A program made the position numbers and the translations under genes. The notes under the pieces are model-generated. The model worked only from the letters and a program-made list of their open reading frames with translations. It was not told where the DNA came from and did not search any database. From positions 423,870-487,869 of the forward strand of contig NZ_JAJAFR010000003.1 in NCBI RefSeq assembly GCF_020734105.1: a stretch of DNA of 64,000 bases, read 5' to 3'. The DNA is from Alkalihalobacillus deserti. GTDB lineage: Bacteria > Bacillota > Bacilli > Bacillales > Bacillaceae_D. Position 1 is the stretch's first letter. The number at the start of each line of letters is the position of its first letter. Positions 27,528-36,655 of this stretch are shown here, piece by piece.

Positions 27528-28175
27528 CTGCGATTTTTTTCTTATTTTATTTATATCTATATCTTATCAATAAACATTTCACCTAGCAATTACAAGTCCT
27601 AAAATTTTAATACATAATTTATGAACTAATTTTGCGGTAATATGTACTTTAACCTTAGCACCTGCATCACTCCCCTCAACACCCTTGATATAAGGGTTTA
27701 CTTGATAAAGCTTGCGTAGCTAAAATGCTAAAAATTAATTATAAGCGAATATCAAGAGAAGATTACTAAAAAAGATGAAATAATTACTGAGCAAGTAGAA
27801 GTAATCTCTAGATCAAAGAAGCTTTAGAAGAAAACCGCAAATTAATCATTTGCTCCCCTCTTTCCTAAATACTGCTTTTAACTATTTATAAAGAAGCCTT
27901 CTTTTTACAATTGTATTAATGGCTGAAATAGGTAAGGGCTAACTAGTCAATATAACAGCCAGCCCATAACTTTTGATTAACCCATATATTTTTAGAAGGT
28001 TTATAAATTGTAACGAAGCTCATATAAACCTTTAGTAGACTTCCGGATAGTGAGGTCACTATTCATCGCCAAAAGTTCTTCTTGCAACAATGCATTTTTT
28101 AGGCTTAATTGATATTGAATTATCCTAATAATATTTACACTCTTACTAGATTTCAACTAAAATGATAAACAGTTA
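27528..28175. other. Gap downstream of the recombinase trio
   Basis: 648 bp of AT-rich sequence with no supported gene. A short palindrome, ATAGTGAGGTCACTAT, is near 28046-28061. No terminal inverted repeat matching the other end of the trio was seen apart from the shared hairpin ends. Confidence 0.4.
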
Positions 28176-29120
28176 CTACAAAATTTTATCTGTATTAAAC
28201 TCTAAGTATTTACGATAATTAATATTGTAGTTGAGATAATGCATAGTTGTTTCAATTCTTTCATGACGTAATTGTTCCTGGATAGAAAATTCATTTGCTC
28301 CATTTAATAATAACAGCTGGGCCATCGTGTGCCTTAAATCATGCACGCGTACCTTCCTATCAATTCCAGCTTGATCATAGACTTGTTGCAACATTGAAAC
28401 TAATCTATTTCTATTCAAGGGTTTACCTTTATAAAAGAACACCTCTTTATCTTGACCTTTCGACCACTCTAACCACTCAGGGTGATTAAAGTATTGTTCA
28501 AAAGCTTCTTTCAATTTGTCTACTACTGAAACAACCCCAGCAGATGTCTTCTGCCCACGAGTAATCTCTATGGTCTGAAACTCTAAATTCACTTGTGATT
28601 TTTTCATCATACATACCTCTTGTGAACGTAGTCCACAAGTTAAAAACAAAAGCATTAATACATAAAATTGTTTAAAGAATGGGTCTACCTTTTTTGAAGC
28701 TGATAATAACTTATCAGCATCTTTTTTACTAAATGCACGATCCACTTTCTTTAGTTTATAATATGGATTCGGGTAGTATGCCATTGGATTAGATTTTATC
28801 AACCCAACCATTTTTAAAAACTTAAAAAAGCACTTTAACGCTTCTATGCTTTGGTAAATGGTTGAATGACTAGCTCCATCTTCTAATAGGAATTCCACGA
28901 AATCATCAATAAACTCTTCATTAATAGGATCATATCTTGAATCTAATTTACCAAATTTGAACTTATCAAAATTCAGTTCTCTTACTGGCCCCAAGGACAT
29001 CATATATTTTCCAAACCTCTTAAGGACATATTTATATTTATCCTTTGTTGACTGAGCTATATGAATGTGTTTATACCATTCCTTAAAATAATTTGAATCC
29101 AAAACAATATTTCTCTCCAT
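28176..29120 (-). CDS. Tyrosine recombinase, third gene of the trio (314 aa)
   Basis: Tyrosine recombinase fold with an N-terminal SAM-like domain (STKDKYKYVLKRFGKYM) and catalytic residues Arg in LTCGLRSQEVC, HDLRHTMAQLL (HxxR) and Tyr in TTMHYLNYN; the usual LGH is QLRHE here. ATG at 29120 has AGGAGGTG 6 nt upstream; the in-frame GTG at 29129 is inside that site. It lies 22 bp after the preceding recombinase gene, which points to one transcript. All catalytic residues appear intact. Confidence 0.85.
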   Translation of the reverse strand: MERNIVLDSNYFKEWYKHIHIAQSTKDKYKYVLKRFGKYMMSLGPVRELNFDKFKFGKLDSRYDPINEEFIDDFVEFLLEDGASHSTIYQSIEALKCFFKFLKMVGLIKSNPMAYYPNPYYKLKKVDRAFSKKDADKLLSASKKVDPFFKQFYVLMLLFLTCGLRSQEVCMMKKSQVNLEFQTIEITRGQKTSAGVVSVVDKLKEAFEQYFNHPEWLEWSKGQDKEVFFYKGKPLNRNRLVSMLQQVYDQAGIDRKVRVHDLRHTMAQLLLLNGANEFSIQEQLRHERIETTMHYLNYNINYRKYLEFNTDKIL

Positions 29121-29142
29121 ATTCTTCACCTCCTCTTATCTC

Positions 29143-30261
29143 TTATATAAGCCTTGCAATTGGATTCTTCTCCATATCTTCCTTGATCTGATCCCTTGTT
29201 TGTTTTGCATATGGCTTCAATGATGTAACAGTAGAATGACCCATTAGATCCATCATTGCATACAAATTGATTCCTGAACGAATACCGTATATAGCGTAGC
29301 TGTGTCTAAAATTATGCACACTTAAAATCTCTGCTTCATCCTCACTAATGGATTCTGCCTTTTTGGCTAAACTCTTTACCATGCCTCTAACTGCTCTGTC
29401 CGTAATTGCTGTCTTTCCTATAGTTGATGAAAATACATATAATTCTCCATAATTAGATTTAAGTTCTTTCCAATCATCAGCAAGATGACCATACATAAAA
29501 TTAATATATTTCATTAAAACATTTAAAGCATCACGTTGAATATAAGCAGGAAGAAGCTTCTTTTTATGACGTTTTCTCCTAACCATAATCATTTCTTCTT
29601 CTAAATCAATATCCGATAACGTAATACCAACAAGCTCACTCACTCTTAATGCGGATCCAAGTAATACACTTATAATCGTGTAATTTCGAAGTCCAAAAGC
29701 TGTCTCTTTACTTAAAAGGAGTAATTCCCTTAATTGTTCTAAATTATAAAACTTTGGTAATTCGCCTTTGCCTTTATTCCAGTCTACTTTTAAGGTGCCG
29801 TCAAGATCTTCCTTGTTCAATAAGTAAAAATCTTGAACTACTGTTTTGATGAAAGTTCTTAGAAATGCGGCTTTTTTAGCACTTGTATTAGTTGAAATTT
29901 CACTTTGTTCAAGGTAATCAAGCAATGTAGATGTTGGATATATTACCTCTGTTAAGAGTACATCTAGGGATCCAAACTTTTTGTAAATAAAATCACGAAA
30001 TAATTTCCCTTCATATTCATAGGTATCCTGTGATGTATCCGCTAAACCTTTAAACTTTGAACTAGCATAGAAAATTCGAAAACTTTCTTCAACAGTTAAA
30101 TTTTGAAATGAATTTTCCTGTTCTATATTATCTGTATCTCCACTTAGGCCCAATATACTCAGCGCAGCCATTTGCAGTTCTTCCATATTATGAAATTCTA
30201 GTAGTTGCTGTATGGCAACTTGAGCAGAACCCTGTTTAGAAACTTCCTGGTTAAAAGTCAT
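29143..30261 (-). CDS. Tyrosine recombinase, second gene of the trio (372 aa)
   Basis: Tyrosine recombinase with a longer N-terminal extension (about residues 1-60) before the core-binding domain. Catalytic residues are Arg in GSALRVSELVGI, HNFRHSYAIYG (HxxR), DLMGHSTV and Tyr in SLKPYAKQT. It starts four bases after the 520-aa gene ends, with AGGAAGG as ribosome-binding site, so translation is probably coupled. It is distinct in sequence from its neighbours, not a tandem duplication. Confidence 0.85.
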   Translation of the reverse strand: MTFNQEVSKQGSAQVAIQQLLEFHNMEELQMAALSILGLSGDTDNIEQENSFQNLTVEESFRIFYASSKFKGLADTSQDTYEYEGKLFRDFIYKKFGSLDVLLTEVIYPTSTLLDYLEQSEISTNTSAKKAAFLRTFIKTVVQDFYLLNKEDLDGTLKVDWNKGKGELPKFYNLEQLRELLLLSKETAFGLRNYTIISVLLGSALRVSELVGITLSDIDLEEEMIMVRRKRHKKKLLPAYIQRDALNVLMKYINFMYGHLADDWKELKSNYGELYVFSSTIGKTAITDRAVRGMVKSLAKKAESISEDEAEILSVHNFRHSYAIYGIRSGINLYAMMDLMGHSTVTSLKPYAKQTRDQIKEDMEKNPIARLI

Positions 30262-30265
30262 TTTC

Positions 30266-31828
30266 TCACCTTCCTGAATAACTTAATTTTTTTAACTCAT
30301 TTTTCACAAACTTTCGTTCCAAATGAACGTATTTTGCAACAGTATCATCAGATATATGTCTGGTTAAGCTTTTTACTATTTGGGGCGGGCAATGCATAAT
30401 TAGCCTTGTTACATATATATGTCTAAATAGATGCAGCCCTCCTCCATAATCCCAGCCAGCAATAAACTGGTAAGTATTAAATAATCGCCTCAATTCAGCG
30501 GTAAAGGACTTCGGTTTATCACAAAAAATATATTTATTATTACCTGCACTTTTTTTATAAAGAATTAACAATTCATATACTTTTGATGGAATTGGCAAAA
30601 TGGCATCCATTCCTTTAGTATCTGTGATAGAAATTGATCTTGTGCTGAAGTTAATATCCTCCCAACTTAGACTAGCAACCTCACACCCACGAAATCCCAA
30701 TAGTATCATTAATGAAAGAGCAAGTTTATCGCCTGTCGGATTACTAGAATACTTATCAATAACATTAACAAACTCCTGTATCTCTTCATCTGTTGGAAGT
30801 CGTCTATAGAAGTAATCGTCAGCTTTAATATTTGTTAGGTAGGTTGTTACATCCTTAACTATTTTCTTTTTTCGAAATAATAACTGAAAAAAACCACGTA
30901 CATACTGTAAATTTCTCATAGCCGTAAGTTCCGTTAATTCATCCTCTTTAACTTGTTTAATAAGGAAAGATTTATAATCATCCAGATTTTCACTAGTTAC
31001 CATATTGAAGATAAAAGTGTTAATTGATTGATTTTGAAACTTAACTAATGACGAAGTTGCCCAACTGACAAAGTATCTTATAGGAACGTAATAATTATTA
31101 TTAAAACTCTGTGGTTTAATATTTCTTTCTTTCCTCAAAACACTTTCCGCAACACGAACTAGCGGATGGTCAAATTTGGTTTTCTCTTTTTTATCTACAT
31201 AGTTCTTAACACATACCTTTGTGAACGGCTTTAAGCTATTAAGAAAACTTTGATAATATTGGAGTTCTAAGGAGTTTAGTGGCTTCAAAACATCCCTTAA
31301 GTATTCGGTATTTAAAAAATCTCCTCGTTCAAAATCATTTGCTTTTTTCTTAGTTAGCCGTTCTATTACAGGTAAGACCTTTTCAAACATATCAATGTTA
31401 ATGCTATAAACCCTAATTGAGACATCCAATTTAGCTTTCATGAATTTCTTTATATATCGCGAATTTAACTGCACCTTAACAATATTTGTAAAAAGCCATT
31501 CATTTACATTCTCCGATCCTACAAAATCTCCATCCATCCTTAAATCCAAGTCATACATTTTTTCAATCATGTCATCTATCCAACTTTCAATGTGAAATAA
31601 GTTTTCCTTATTTACATCATTTCCAAAGACTGGATTTTCTATTCTTAAATCGGAAGACTTATTCCGAGAAATACCATTCTCGTTCCAACCTTTCCTACCC
31701 TTTCCGAAACGGATCATATCGTTTTCTGTAAATAGTTCTTCTATAATGCATTCTTTGTCATTTCCTTGATCAGATCCTTCAAAGTTAAAATCAAATAAAG
31801 ACAGCTGAATTGAATCTTGGGTTTGCAT
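30266..31828 (-). CDS. Large tyrosine recombinase, first gene of the trio (520 aa)
   Basis: A tyrosine recombinase with an unusually long N-terminal half: about residues 1-200 have no recognised domain, 230-320 are core-binding, and 340-510 catalytic. Catalytic residues are Arg in LLGFRGCEVASL, HLFRHIYVTRL (HxxR) and Tyr in TVAKYVHLER, with LTRH in place of LGH. ATG is preceded by GAGGGG. It leads the three-gene operon. A good promoter (32038-32066) is separated from the ORF by a leader of about 200 nt containing a long terminator-like hairpin. Confidence 0.85.
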   Translation of the reverse strand: MQTQDSIQLSLFDFNFEGSDQGNDKECIIEELFTENDMIRFGKGRKGWNENGISRNKSSDLRIENPVFGNDVNKENLFHIESWIDDMIEKMYDLDLRMDGDFVGSENVNEWLFTNIVKVQLNSRYIKKFMKAKLDVSIRVYSINIDMFEKVLPVIERLTKKKANDFERGDFLNTEYLRDVLKPLNSLELQYYQSFLNSLKPFTKVCVKNYVDKKEKTKFDHPLVRVAESVLRKERNIKPQSFNNNYYVPIRYFVSWATSSLVKFQNQSINTFIFNMVTSENLDDYKSFLIKQVKEDELTELTAMRNLQYVRGFFQLLFRKKKIVKDVTTYLTNIKADDYFYRRLPTDEEIQEFVNVIDKYSSNPTGDKLALSLMILLGFRGCEVASLSWEDINFSTRSISITDTKGMDAILPIPSKVYELLILYKKSAGNNKYIFCDKPKSFTAELRRLFNTYQFIAGWDYGGGLHLFRHIYVTRLIMHCPPQIVKSLTRHISDDTVAKYVHLERKFVKNELKKLSYSGR

Positions 31829-31890
31829 AAACCAATCCCCCTCTTAGATGAGCAAAAATTATTTTATAACCGGTATATAAAGGAATAAAA

Positions 31891-31958
31891 AAAGCACCGT
31901 CTTATATCTGCAGAAGACATACCTGTGGTACGTTTCTGTAGATATACGACGGTGCTTC
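31891..31958 (-). promoter_or_regulatory. Leader terminator hairpin upstream of the recombinase trio
   Basis: Arms of about 30 nt (AGCACCGTCGTATATCTAC... facing ...GCAGATATAAGACGGTGCT) separated by a loop of only about 3 nt, then TTTTTTT on the minus strand. It lies 62 bp before the start codon and downstream of a probable sigma-A promoter, so it should stop or attenuate transcription unless antiterminated. The same outer sequence (GGAAGCACC...GGTGCTTTTTTT) occurs upstream of the 391-aa integrase. Confidence 0.7.
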
Positions 31959-32037
31959 CGTTCCAATATCTAAAAAAATATAGGATATTAAATTATCAAT
32001 TAAACATAAATGTATCAAAAATATTTTTCTTGCTTTT

Positions 32038-32066
32038 ATAATATAATTATAGATTTTTTTTGTCAA
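32038..32066 (-). promoter_or_regulatory. Probable sigma-A promoter of the recombinase trio
   Basis: On the minus strand TTGACA (perfect -35), a 17-bp spacer and TATTAT (-10, one mismatch). Transcription would start near 32030, giving a leader of about 200 nt before the ATG at 31828. Confidence 0.7.
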
Positions 32067-32256
32067 CAAAAAGTCTGAATTTAATTAATAAAACTGTAAA
32101 AAACTCAGATACACATACCGTGTATAGGCATTTTGTACATACGTGATGTTTTAATATCGGTTTTACATTCTCGTCTAAAACACCGATTGTTCATGGCGCA
32201 TTGTTCATCTCCTCCGTCCAGTAATAGGATACCTCTGTTCACCGAAGGAGCGATAA

Positions 32257-32825
32257 CTACAAGGCTTGTAGCTTATCACCTTTACCAATAACTGTGCTCA
32301 TATTTTGTAGATTGATATCTGCTTTATCTAATCCATGTACTTCAGATAATCTACAACCCGTTGCATACAATATTTCTAGAAAAGCACGCTGCCTGACTGT
32401 ATCGCAGGATTCTCTTAACATTTCTAGTTCTTCGATTGATAATGATTTTGGAAGTCGGTATTCATCTATTGGAGCTTTTAATTTGGTAGTTGGATTACGC
32501 TTAATATATTCTTCTGAAGCTAACCAACTAAAAAAATCTTTAAAACAGATAATTTCTTTCTAATTGTGCTCATTTTTAAGATCCCATCTTGATTTAAATA
32601 CATTCGGACATCTGCTGTAGCTATGTCCTCAGCCTTCTTTTTTACGATATCAGCAAACATACTTAATTCCATGAGGTAGTTGTCTAGAGTAATAGAACTT
32701 AAACCTTCTAGTTTTTTGCCAAGATGTGAACAATTGTATTTTATCCTCAAGGTCAGGATGTACCTCACCTAACTCAACTCTTTGAATATAATACTCTGAT
32801 AGAACAGTAGATATTTTTATTCTTT
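32257..32825 (-). pseudogene. Decayed Xer-type tyrosine recombinase
   Basis: Three minus-strand pieces in different frames or separated by stops together spell a Xer-like protein: ISTVLSEYYIQRVELGE, then SSITLDNYLMELSMFADIV and STIRKKLSVLKIFLVG, then FLEILYATGCRLSEVHGLD. The last includes the first catalytic Arg region. The gene stops before the HxxR and Tyr boxes, so it is truncated as well as frameshifted. It lies just upstream of the active-looking trio and may be a remnant of an earlier element. Confidence 0.75.
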
Positions 32826-32905
32826 GTACTTTCCACTTCAATATTAGGTACAAACCTTTTAAAGTAGCAATCCCAAGAATAAAGATAATTTTCCAATTCA
32901 GCAGC

Positions 32906-33685
32906 TTATTTTTTGCGTGGCATAATACGATATACAAATGTCTCTGGTTTACCATCAAAAACTATATCGCTGGTTAACTTAATCATATTTCCATCTTCAT
33001 CGTTTTCTACACGCAATCGTTGCTCTTCATACAGTCCTAATTGCGGTGTAATATTGTAAAAGAGAGCCACTTCGGTTAGCCTATTGTTGTCGTATGTATA
33101 TTCCTCATAATGAAGGTCTGCAAATTTCTCCATCCCGCACTGGCTTCGTTCGTACTTAAGTAATTTTCCGTTATCGTAGAAGCATCTGGACACCAATTCT
33201 AGTTCGCCTATATGTGTAAATTCTAGACCGTAAACCACATTTCCATTGTAAAGCAAAAATTCTTCGTCAAAACCACTATCTGGTGTGGAAAACTCATGCA
33301 TACCCTTTATCCGCAACAGCCTTCCGTCCTTATCGAAGCCATATTCATAAGAGTAATTCCCAAACTCAGGTATCTTCTTTTTGAATAGTCTTCCTCTTTT
33401 CGCCCCTCCAACGACGATATCCTGGACCAGGCTGGGACAATAAAAACCTCGATGGATCGTTTCTCCACCTTTAGAATATTCCAATCTAACAACTTGCTCT
33501 TCTACTGCTGCCCGTAATTCGAATAGTTTGTTACCAAAATCGTGTTTAATGTTCACCAGCTCGGCGATAATCTTTACAAAACCATCTAATACGGATTGGT
33601 CCATTTGTCCTGAAGCCTTTATTTTCTCTTTTGCACCCACTGCCCATTCGTCAAACTCCGCCATCATTTTTTCAAACTCATCCAT
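32906..33685 (-). CDS. Hypothetical protein (259 aa), immunity-array type
   Basis: A soluble protein with a helical N-terminus (residues 1-60) and then a beta-rich region with repeated YxYxxDGRL-like strands (YSYEYGFDKDGRLLRI, YEEYTYDNNRLTEVAL), reminiscent of YD/Rhs-type repeats or beta-sheet immunity proteins. ATG follows AAGGAGGGAGG. It is the first of a long same-strand array of orphan genes. I do not recognise a named family; the immunity role is inferred from context. Confidence 0.6.
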   Translation of the reverse strand: MDEFEKMMAEFDEWAVGAKEKIKASGQMDQSVLDGFVKIIAELVNIKHDFGNKLFELRAAVEEQVVRLEYSKGGETIHRGFYCPSLVQDIVVGGAKRGRLFKKKIPEFGNYSYEYGFDKDGRLLRIKGMHEFSTPDSGFDEEFLLYNGNVVYGLEFTHIGELELVSRCFYDNGKLLKYERSQCGMEKFADLHYEEYTYDNNRLTEVALFYNITPQLGLYEEQRLRVENDEDGNMIKLTSDIVFDGKPETFVYRIMPRKK

Positions 33686-33763
33686 GTTTCATCCTCCCTC
33701 CTTATTTCATTATCCCTCGGGCAGAAAAAAGGAGCATACTTTGTTCTCTGCTCTTCAATAGCC

Positions 33764-34717
33764 TTATTCTTTTAGTTCAAAAAAGCGCTGAAGAAATTCT
33801 CTCTCTTCATCGGATAGTACTTCCCATTTATTCTTAATTTTTTTCAGGAGCTTTTCCATTTTGCCAGTATCTTTTAAGTGGCTGTTTAAAAATTTCATAC
33901 CCTCAATTAAATCTGTTGTGTTGTTTGTAAAATTCGCATCTAATATTCGATTATAAGAAAGGATTTTTGTTACACTATCGTAAATAATTTCAACATAATT
34001 TGCATCAGCAAACCTGCATAGTCCAATTAAGGCATCGTGTTTAGAACAATAAAAGCGGTCTTTTAATCCTTCTACAAATACAGGAATTATACTTGGGTTT
34101 CCTATGAATGCCAAAGCCTCATAAGCACTGCTTCTTATCCATTGTTGTTTATCGTTTACTTTTTCAAGCAAGAGTGGAATTGAACGTTCGGTCCCAACAT
34201 TTATTAATGCTGAACAAATGTCTCCAACTTCATATTTATCATCAGACACTTTTAATAAATCTAACAGCTTAATTTCAACTTCCTTTTCTTTACACTTTCC
34301 CAATAAATCGATTGCTGGTCTTCTAATTTGCCATCTTTTGTCGTCGACGTAGTGAATAATTTCTTTATAATTTGGAATGTAATCCTCTTGCTCTCTAATG
34401 TAATCTAAAAGTTTTCCAATAGTATGCATATTGGTTTCACTATGTAAGCACCTCATTAATATTTGTGGTACTTCCTTATTACAAGAGTTGACTCCTATCC
34501 ATTTTAAAATAAAATAGATAGCTTCTCTCTTTTCTCTTTCGTGCCTAGATTTCTTATTTTTTAATCCCTCTAATAGTTCGGCTAAATAAAAAATATATGT
34601 TTCATCCTTTATATTTTCAGCTTCTCTATAAGCCTTCCACGAAATCCCTTCATCACTTGCAATGGGATACGTATCATCTAACATTCTCATTATCAAATCA
34701 TCAATGTGTTCATGCAT
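33764..34717 (-). CDS. HEAT-repeat protein
   Basis: A 317-residue soluble alpha-solenoid. Repeated helical pairs are visible, for example RRPAIDLLGKCKEKEVEIKL, VGDICSALINVGTERSIPLL and RSSAYEALAFIGNPSIIPVF, each with the A-x3-L-G/I pattern of HEAT/PBS-lyase-like repeats. Such proteins act as binding scaffolds and are frequent in toxin-immunity arrays (SUKH and HEAT immunity types). ATG at 34717 is preferred over GTG 34726. Specific partner unknown. Confidence 0.75.
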   Translation of the reverse strand: MHEHIDDLIMRMLDDTYPIASDEGISWKAYREAENIKDETYIFYLAELLEGLKNKKSRHEREKREAIYFILKWIGVNSCNKEVPQILMRCLHSETNMHTIGKLLDYIREQEDYIPNYKEIIHYVDDKRWQIRRPAIDLLGKCKEKEVEIKLLDLLKVSDDKYEVGDICSALINVGTERSIPLLLEKVNDKQQWIRSSAYEALAFIGNPSIIPVFVEGLKDRFYCSKHDALIGLCRFADANYVEIIYDSVTKILSYNRILDANFTNNTTDLIEGMKFLNSHLKDTGKMEKLLKKIKNKWEVLSDEEREFLQRFFELKE

Positions 34718-34775
34718 TTTTATCACCAGCTTTGTAAATTCTTCTCAAGTTATCAAGACCTTATGGGGTTAGCTA

Positions 34776-35039
34776 CTATTCTAAAGGTTTCCAATTAGGG
34801 TCTCGTTCATCCTTTTCTGTTGGCTGGCGATTAACTCTACCCTTTAGAAACTCTTTTTGATATTGCCTGAACGATTCTTCGTTTGCTCCCCCCTCATAAT
34901 CGGGGTCATCAAACTGAACATCATCATCTTCCCAAAAACAGATGTCACAAATATCATATGTTCCTGGTGGCTCTTTTCCCAATGTTTTATAACCGCAACA
35001 TGCACAAAAATATTTTCTTCGTCTATAAATTAAGATCAC
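34776..35039 (-). CDS. Cysteine-rich CPCC-family protein (CACC variant)
   Basis: An 87-residue zinc-ribbon-like protein: FCACCGYKTLG near residues 11-21 and YDICDICFWEDDDVQ near 29-43 give four Cys for a metal site. The acidic DDPDYEGGANE segment and C-terminal RNPNW-like ending are family features (Cys-rich CPCC). The first knuckle reads CACC instead of the family CPCC found in its paralogue at 59932. The start is unclear: GTG at 35039 overlaps a weak site. The family recurs in immunity clusters; role unproven. Confidence 0.75.
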   Translation of the reverse strand: MILIYRRRKYFCACCGYKTLGKEPPGTYDICDICFWEDDDVQFDDPDYEGGANEESFRQYQKEFLKGRVNRQPTEKDERDPNWKPLE

Positions 35040-35090
35040 CTGCTCTGCCTTTATCTTAAGCTTTAAATGTTCAAATCTCTGAAAGATAAA

Positions 35091-35618
35091 CTATTTGTGA
35101 GAACCTTTAACTGTTATTTCAAGTGTTTGGCCATCAAGTTCTAACTCTACATGATTGCTCCAGTTCAGAAATTCCTCACATGTTATGGATAATTTATTAT
35201 TAGACCATCCATGAAATTTAATCGAATCCATTTTTATTGGACCCGGCAATATTGTTTTCTCTGTTAATGTTGATTTTATCTGTTCAATCGCATCATTATC
35301 AGCTATTATAAAATCTCCTGAAGGGGTTACTGTTAGATTTTGGTATTGAGGCTGCGATTCATATTCAGTTAACTCTCCGTTGAGACAATCAATTTTAAAT
35401 AGATAATCTGAAGTAAGAACAAGAACGAAATTGTACTTTTTTGATACTGCTATGTCACGACCCGAACCTCTAAAGCTTCCACACCATTCAGTCATATCTT
35501 CGTTTGAAAATTTTATCCATGTCCAATTTTGGGAATTCCATGGACTTAAAATATCATAAATCCTCTCCTGATATTGACCTGAGTATGGTTGGTTTATTAT
35601 CTCTGCTTTAATAATCAT
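35091..35618 (-). CDS. Hypothetical protein (175 aa), immunity-array type
   Basis: ATG follows AAGGAGATACGG. A soluble, beta-rich protein with Trp-rich strands (SPWNSQNWTWIKFS), GSGRDIAVSKKYNFVLVLT and a C-terminal ELDGQTLEITVKGSHK. No signal, membrane segment or catalytic motif is visible. Position in a uniform minus-strand array of small genes suggests a stand-alone immunity or accessory protein; the family is not named with confidence. Confidence 0.6.
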   Translation of the reverse strand: MIIKAEIINQPYSGQYQERIYDILSPWNSQNWTWIKFSNEDMTEWCGSFRGSGRDIAVSKKYNFVLVLTSDYLFKIDCLNGELTEYESQPQYQNLTVTPSGDFIIADNDAIEQIKSTLTEKTILPGPIKMDSIKFHGWSNNKLSITCEEFLNWSNHVELELDGQTLEITVKGSHK

Positions 35619-35687
35619 TCCGTATCTCCTTGATAACCAATCCTGATTTTCTTACATTAAGAAAGACCCCATTTAATTATAAAAGAT

Positions 35688-36148
35688 TTAATCTTCAACT
35701 ACTTCGATTAACTCAGTATGAATGTTAATAAAATAAGCTTGTAATAACTGTTCCAACTTGCCATGAAGCTGATGATATTCATTGTCCGCTTTTTCAATCA
35801 TGCTATAAAATTCTTCCTCTTTAACCTCATCATGTTCTAACATAAACAATCTCCAAATTTCCTCTCCATATTTTTTCTCAATTGCTGCATATTCATTTGC
35901 ACCAATTTTCTCAAGAATCTCTACTAGGTCTTTCAAGTAATGACTGATTCCGACTTTTTTGATATATTCTGAGGTCCATGTACATAAACTTTCGTGACCT
36001 CCGCTCTCAAGTTCAGAATAATATTGGAAAACAGTATATGCTAGATTTTATTTTCAGTCGGAAAGTCAAAATCGGTTATTACGGTAATAACTGCATTCCA
36101 AATATCATCATTATTTATTAAGTCTATTCTTTGCATTATAGGTTTCAC
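35688..36148 (-). pseudogene. Frameshifted DMP19/DUF4375-like gene
   Basis: A GTG at 36148 behind GGAGG starts MKPIMQRIDLINNDDIWNAV and stops after ENKI near 36040. A shifted frame continues VFQYYSELESGGHESLCTW, matching the NGGHEQFF-type motif of DMP19/DUF4375 proteins, and runs through KDLVEILEKIGANEY to the stop at 35688. One frameshift breaks an otherwise complete gene of about 150 residues. The 82-residue piece at 35688-35936 has a start of its own but is probably only the C-terminal part. Confidence 0.6.
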
Positions 36149-36205
36149 TGCATTTCCTCCTATATATCATTACAAAAACAGAACAAAAAATAGTAAATGT
36201 GACGC

Positions 36206-36610
36206 TTAAACACCGAGTATCCATAAAGATTGTTTCTTTGAACCCAATATACATCCATCTAAAAGCTTCAATAGCGGAATGACATATTGCTCGATCAGTA
36301 TGTCATTGACTATTTCCATCAGAAATTCTAATTCCTTTATTACAGATTGAATCTGCGTAGGATTCAATTCATAATTTTCATACAAGCTAAACAACGATAA
36401 ATAATGCAAACGATAAGCCTTTCCTATACAGATCATTCGATTAAATATTGATTCTGGAATAAGATAGGGTTCAGCTTCCGGTACTGTAATATACCTATCA
36501 TCTAAAGTGAAAATGGATTGAAATGTATTATTGGATTGAACCTGGTAAAAATGAATACATTCTTCATCTTCATAAGTTTTCTTGTTAAACAAATGTTCGT
36601 AGCTGCCCAT
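36206..36610 (-). CDS. Hypothetical protein (134 aa), immunity-array type
   Basis: ATG at 36610 has GAGGAG upstream; an earlier start has none. The sequence has a beta-rich N-terminal half (HFYQVQSNNTFQSIFTLDD) and a helical C-terminal half (QIQSVIKELEFLMEIVNDIL). No signal peptide or known motif. Same-strand neighbour of other orphan genes; family not recognised. Confidence 0.6.
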   Translation of the reverse strand: MGSYEHLFNKKTYEDEECIHFYQVQSNNTFQSIFTLDDRYITVPEAEPYLIPESIFNRMICIGKAYRLHYLSLFSLYENYELNPTQIQSVIKELEFLMEIVNDILIEQYVIPLLKLLDGCILGSKKQSLWILGV

Positions 36611-36655
36611 TATTTTTCTCCTCAAAATCTTCTCTAAATAATCACTATACTCACT

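Noticed and set aside
27447..31958. Hairpin pair as terminal inverted repeats of a transposon
   Set aside because: The two hairpins are in direct orientation relative to each other and sit at gene leaders, not at outer ends; leader terminators explain them better.
32294..32563. 89-codon plus-strand ORF
   Set aside because: It is antisense to clearly Xer-like minus-strand coding sequence.
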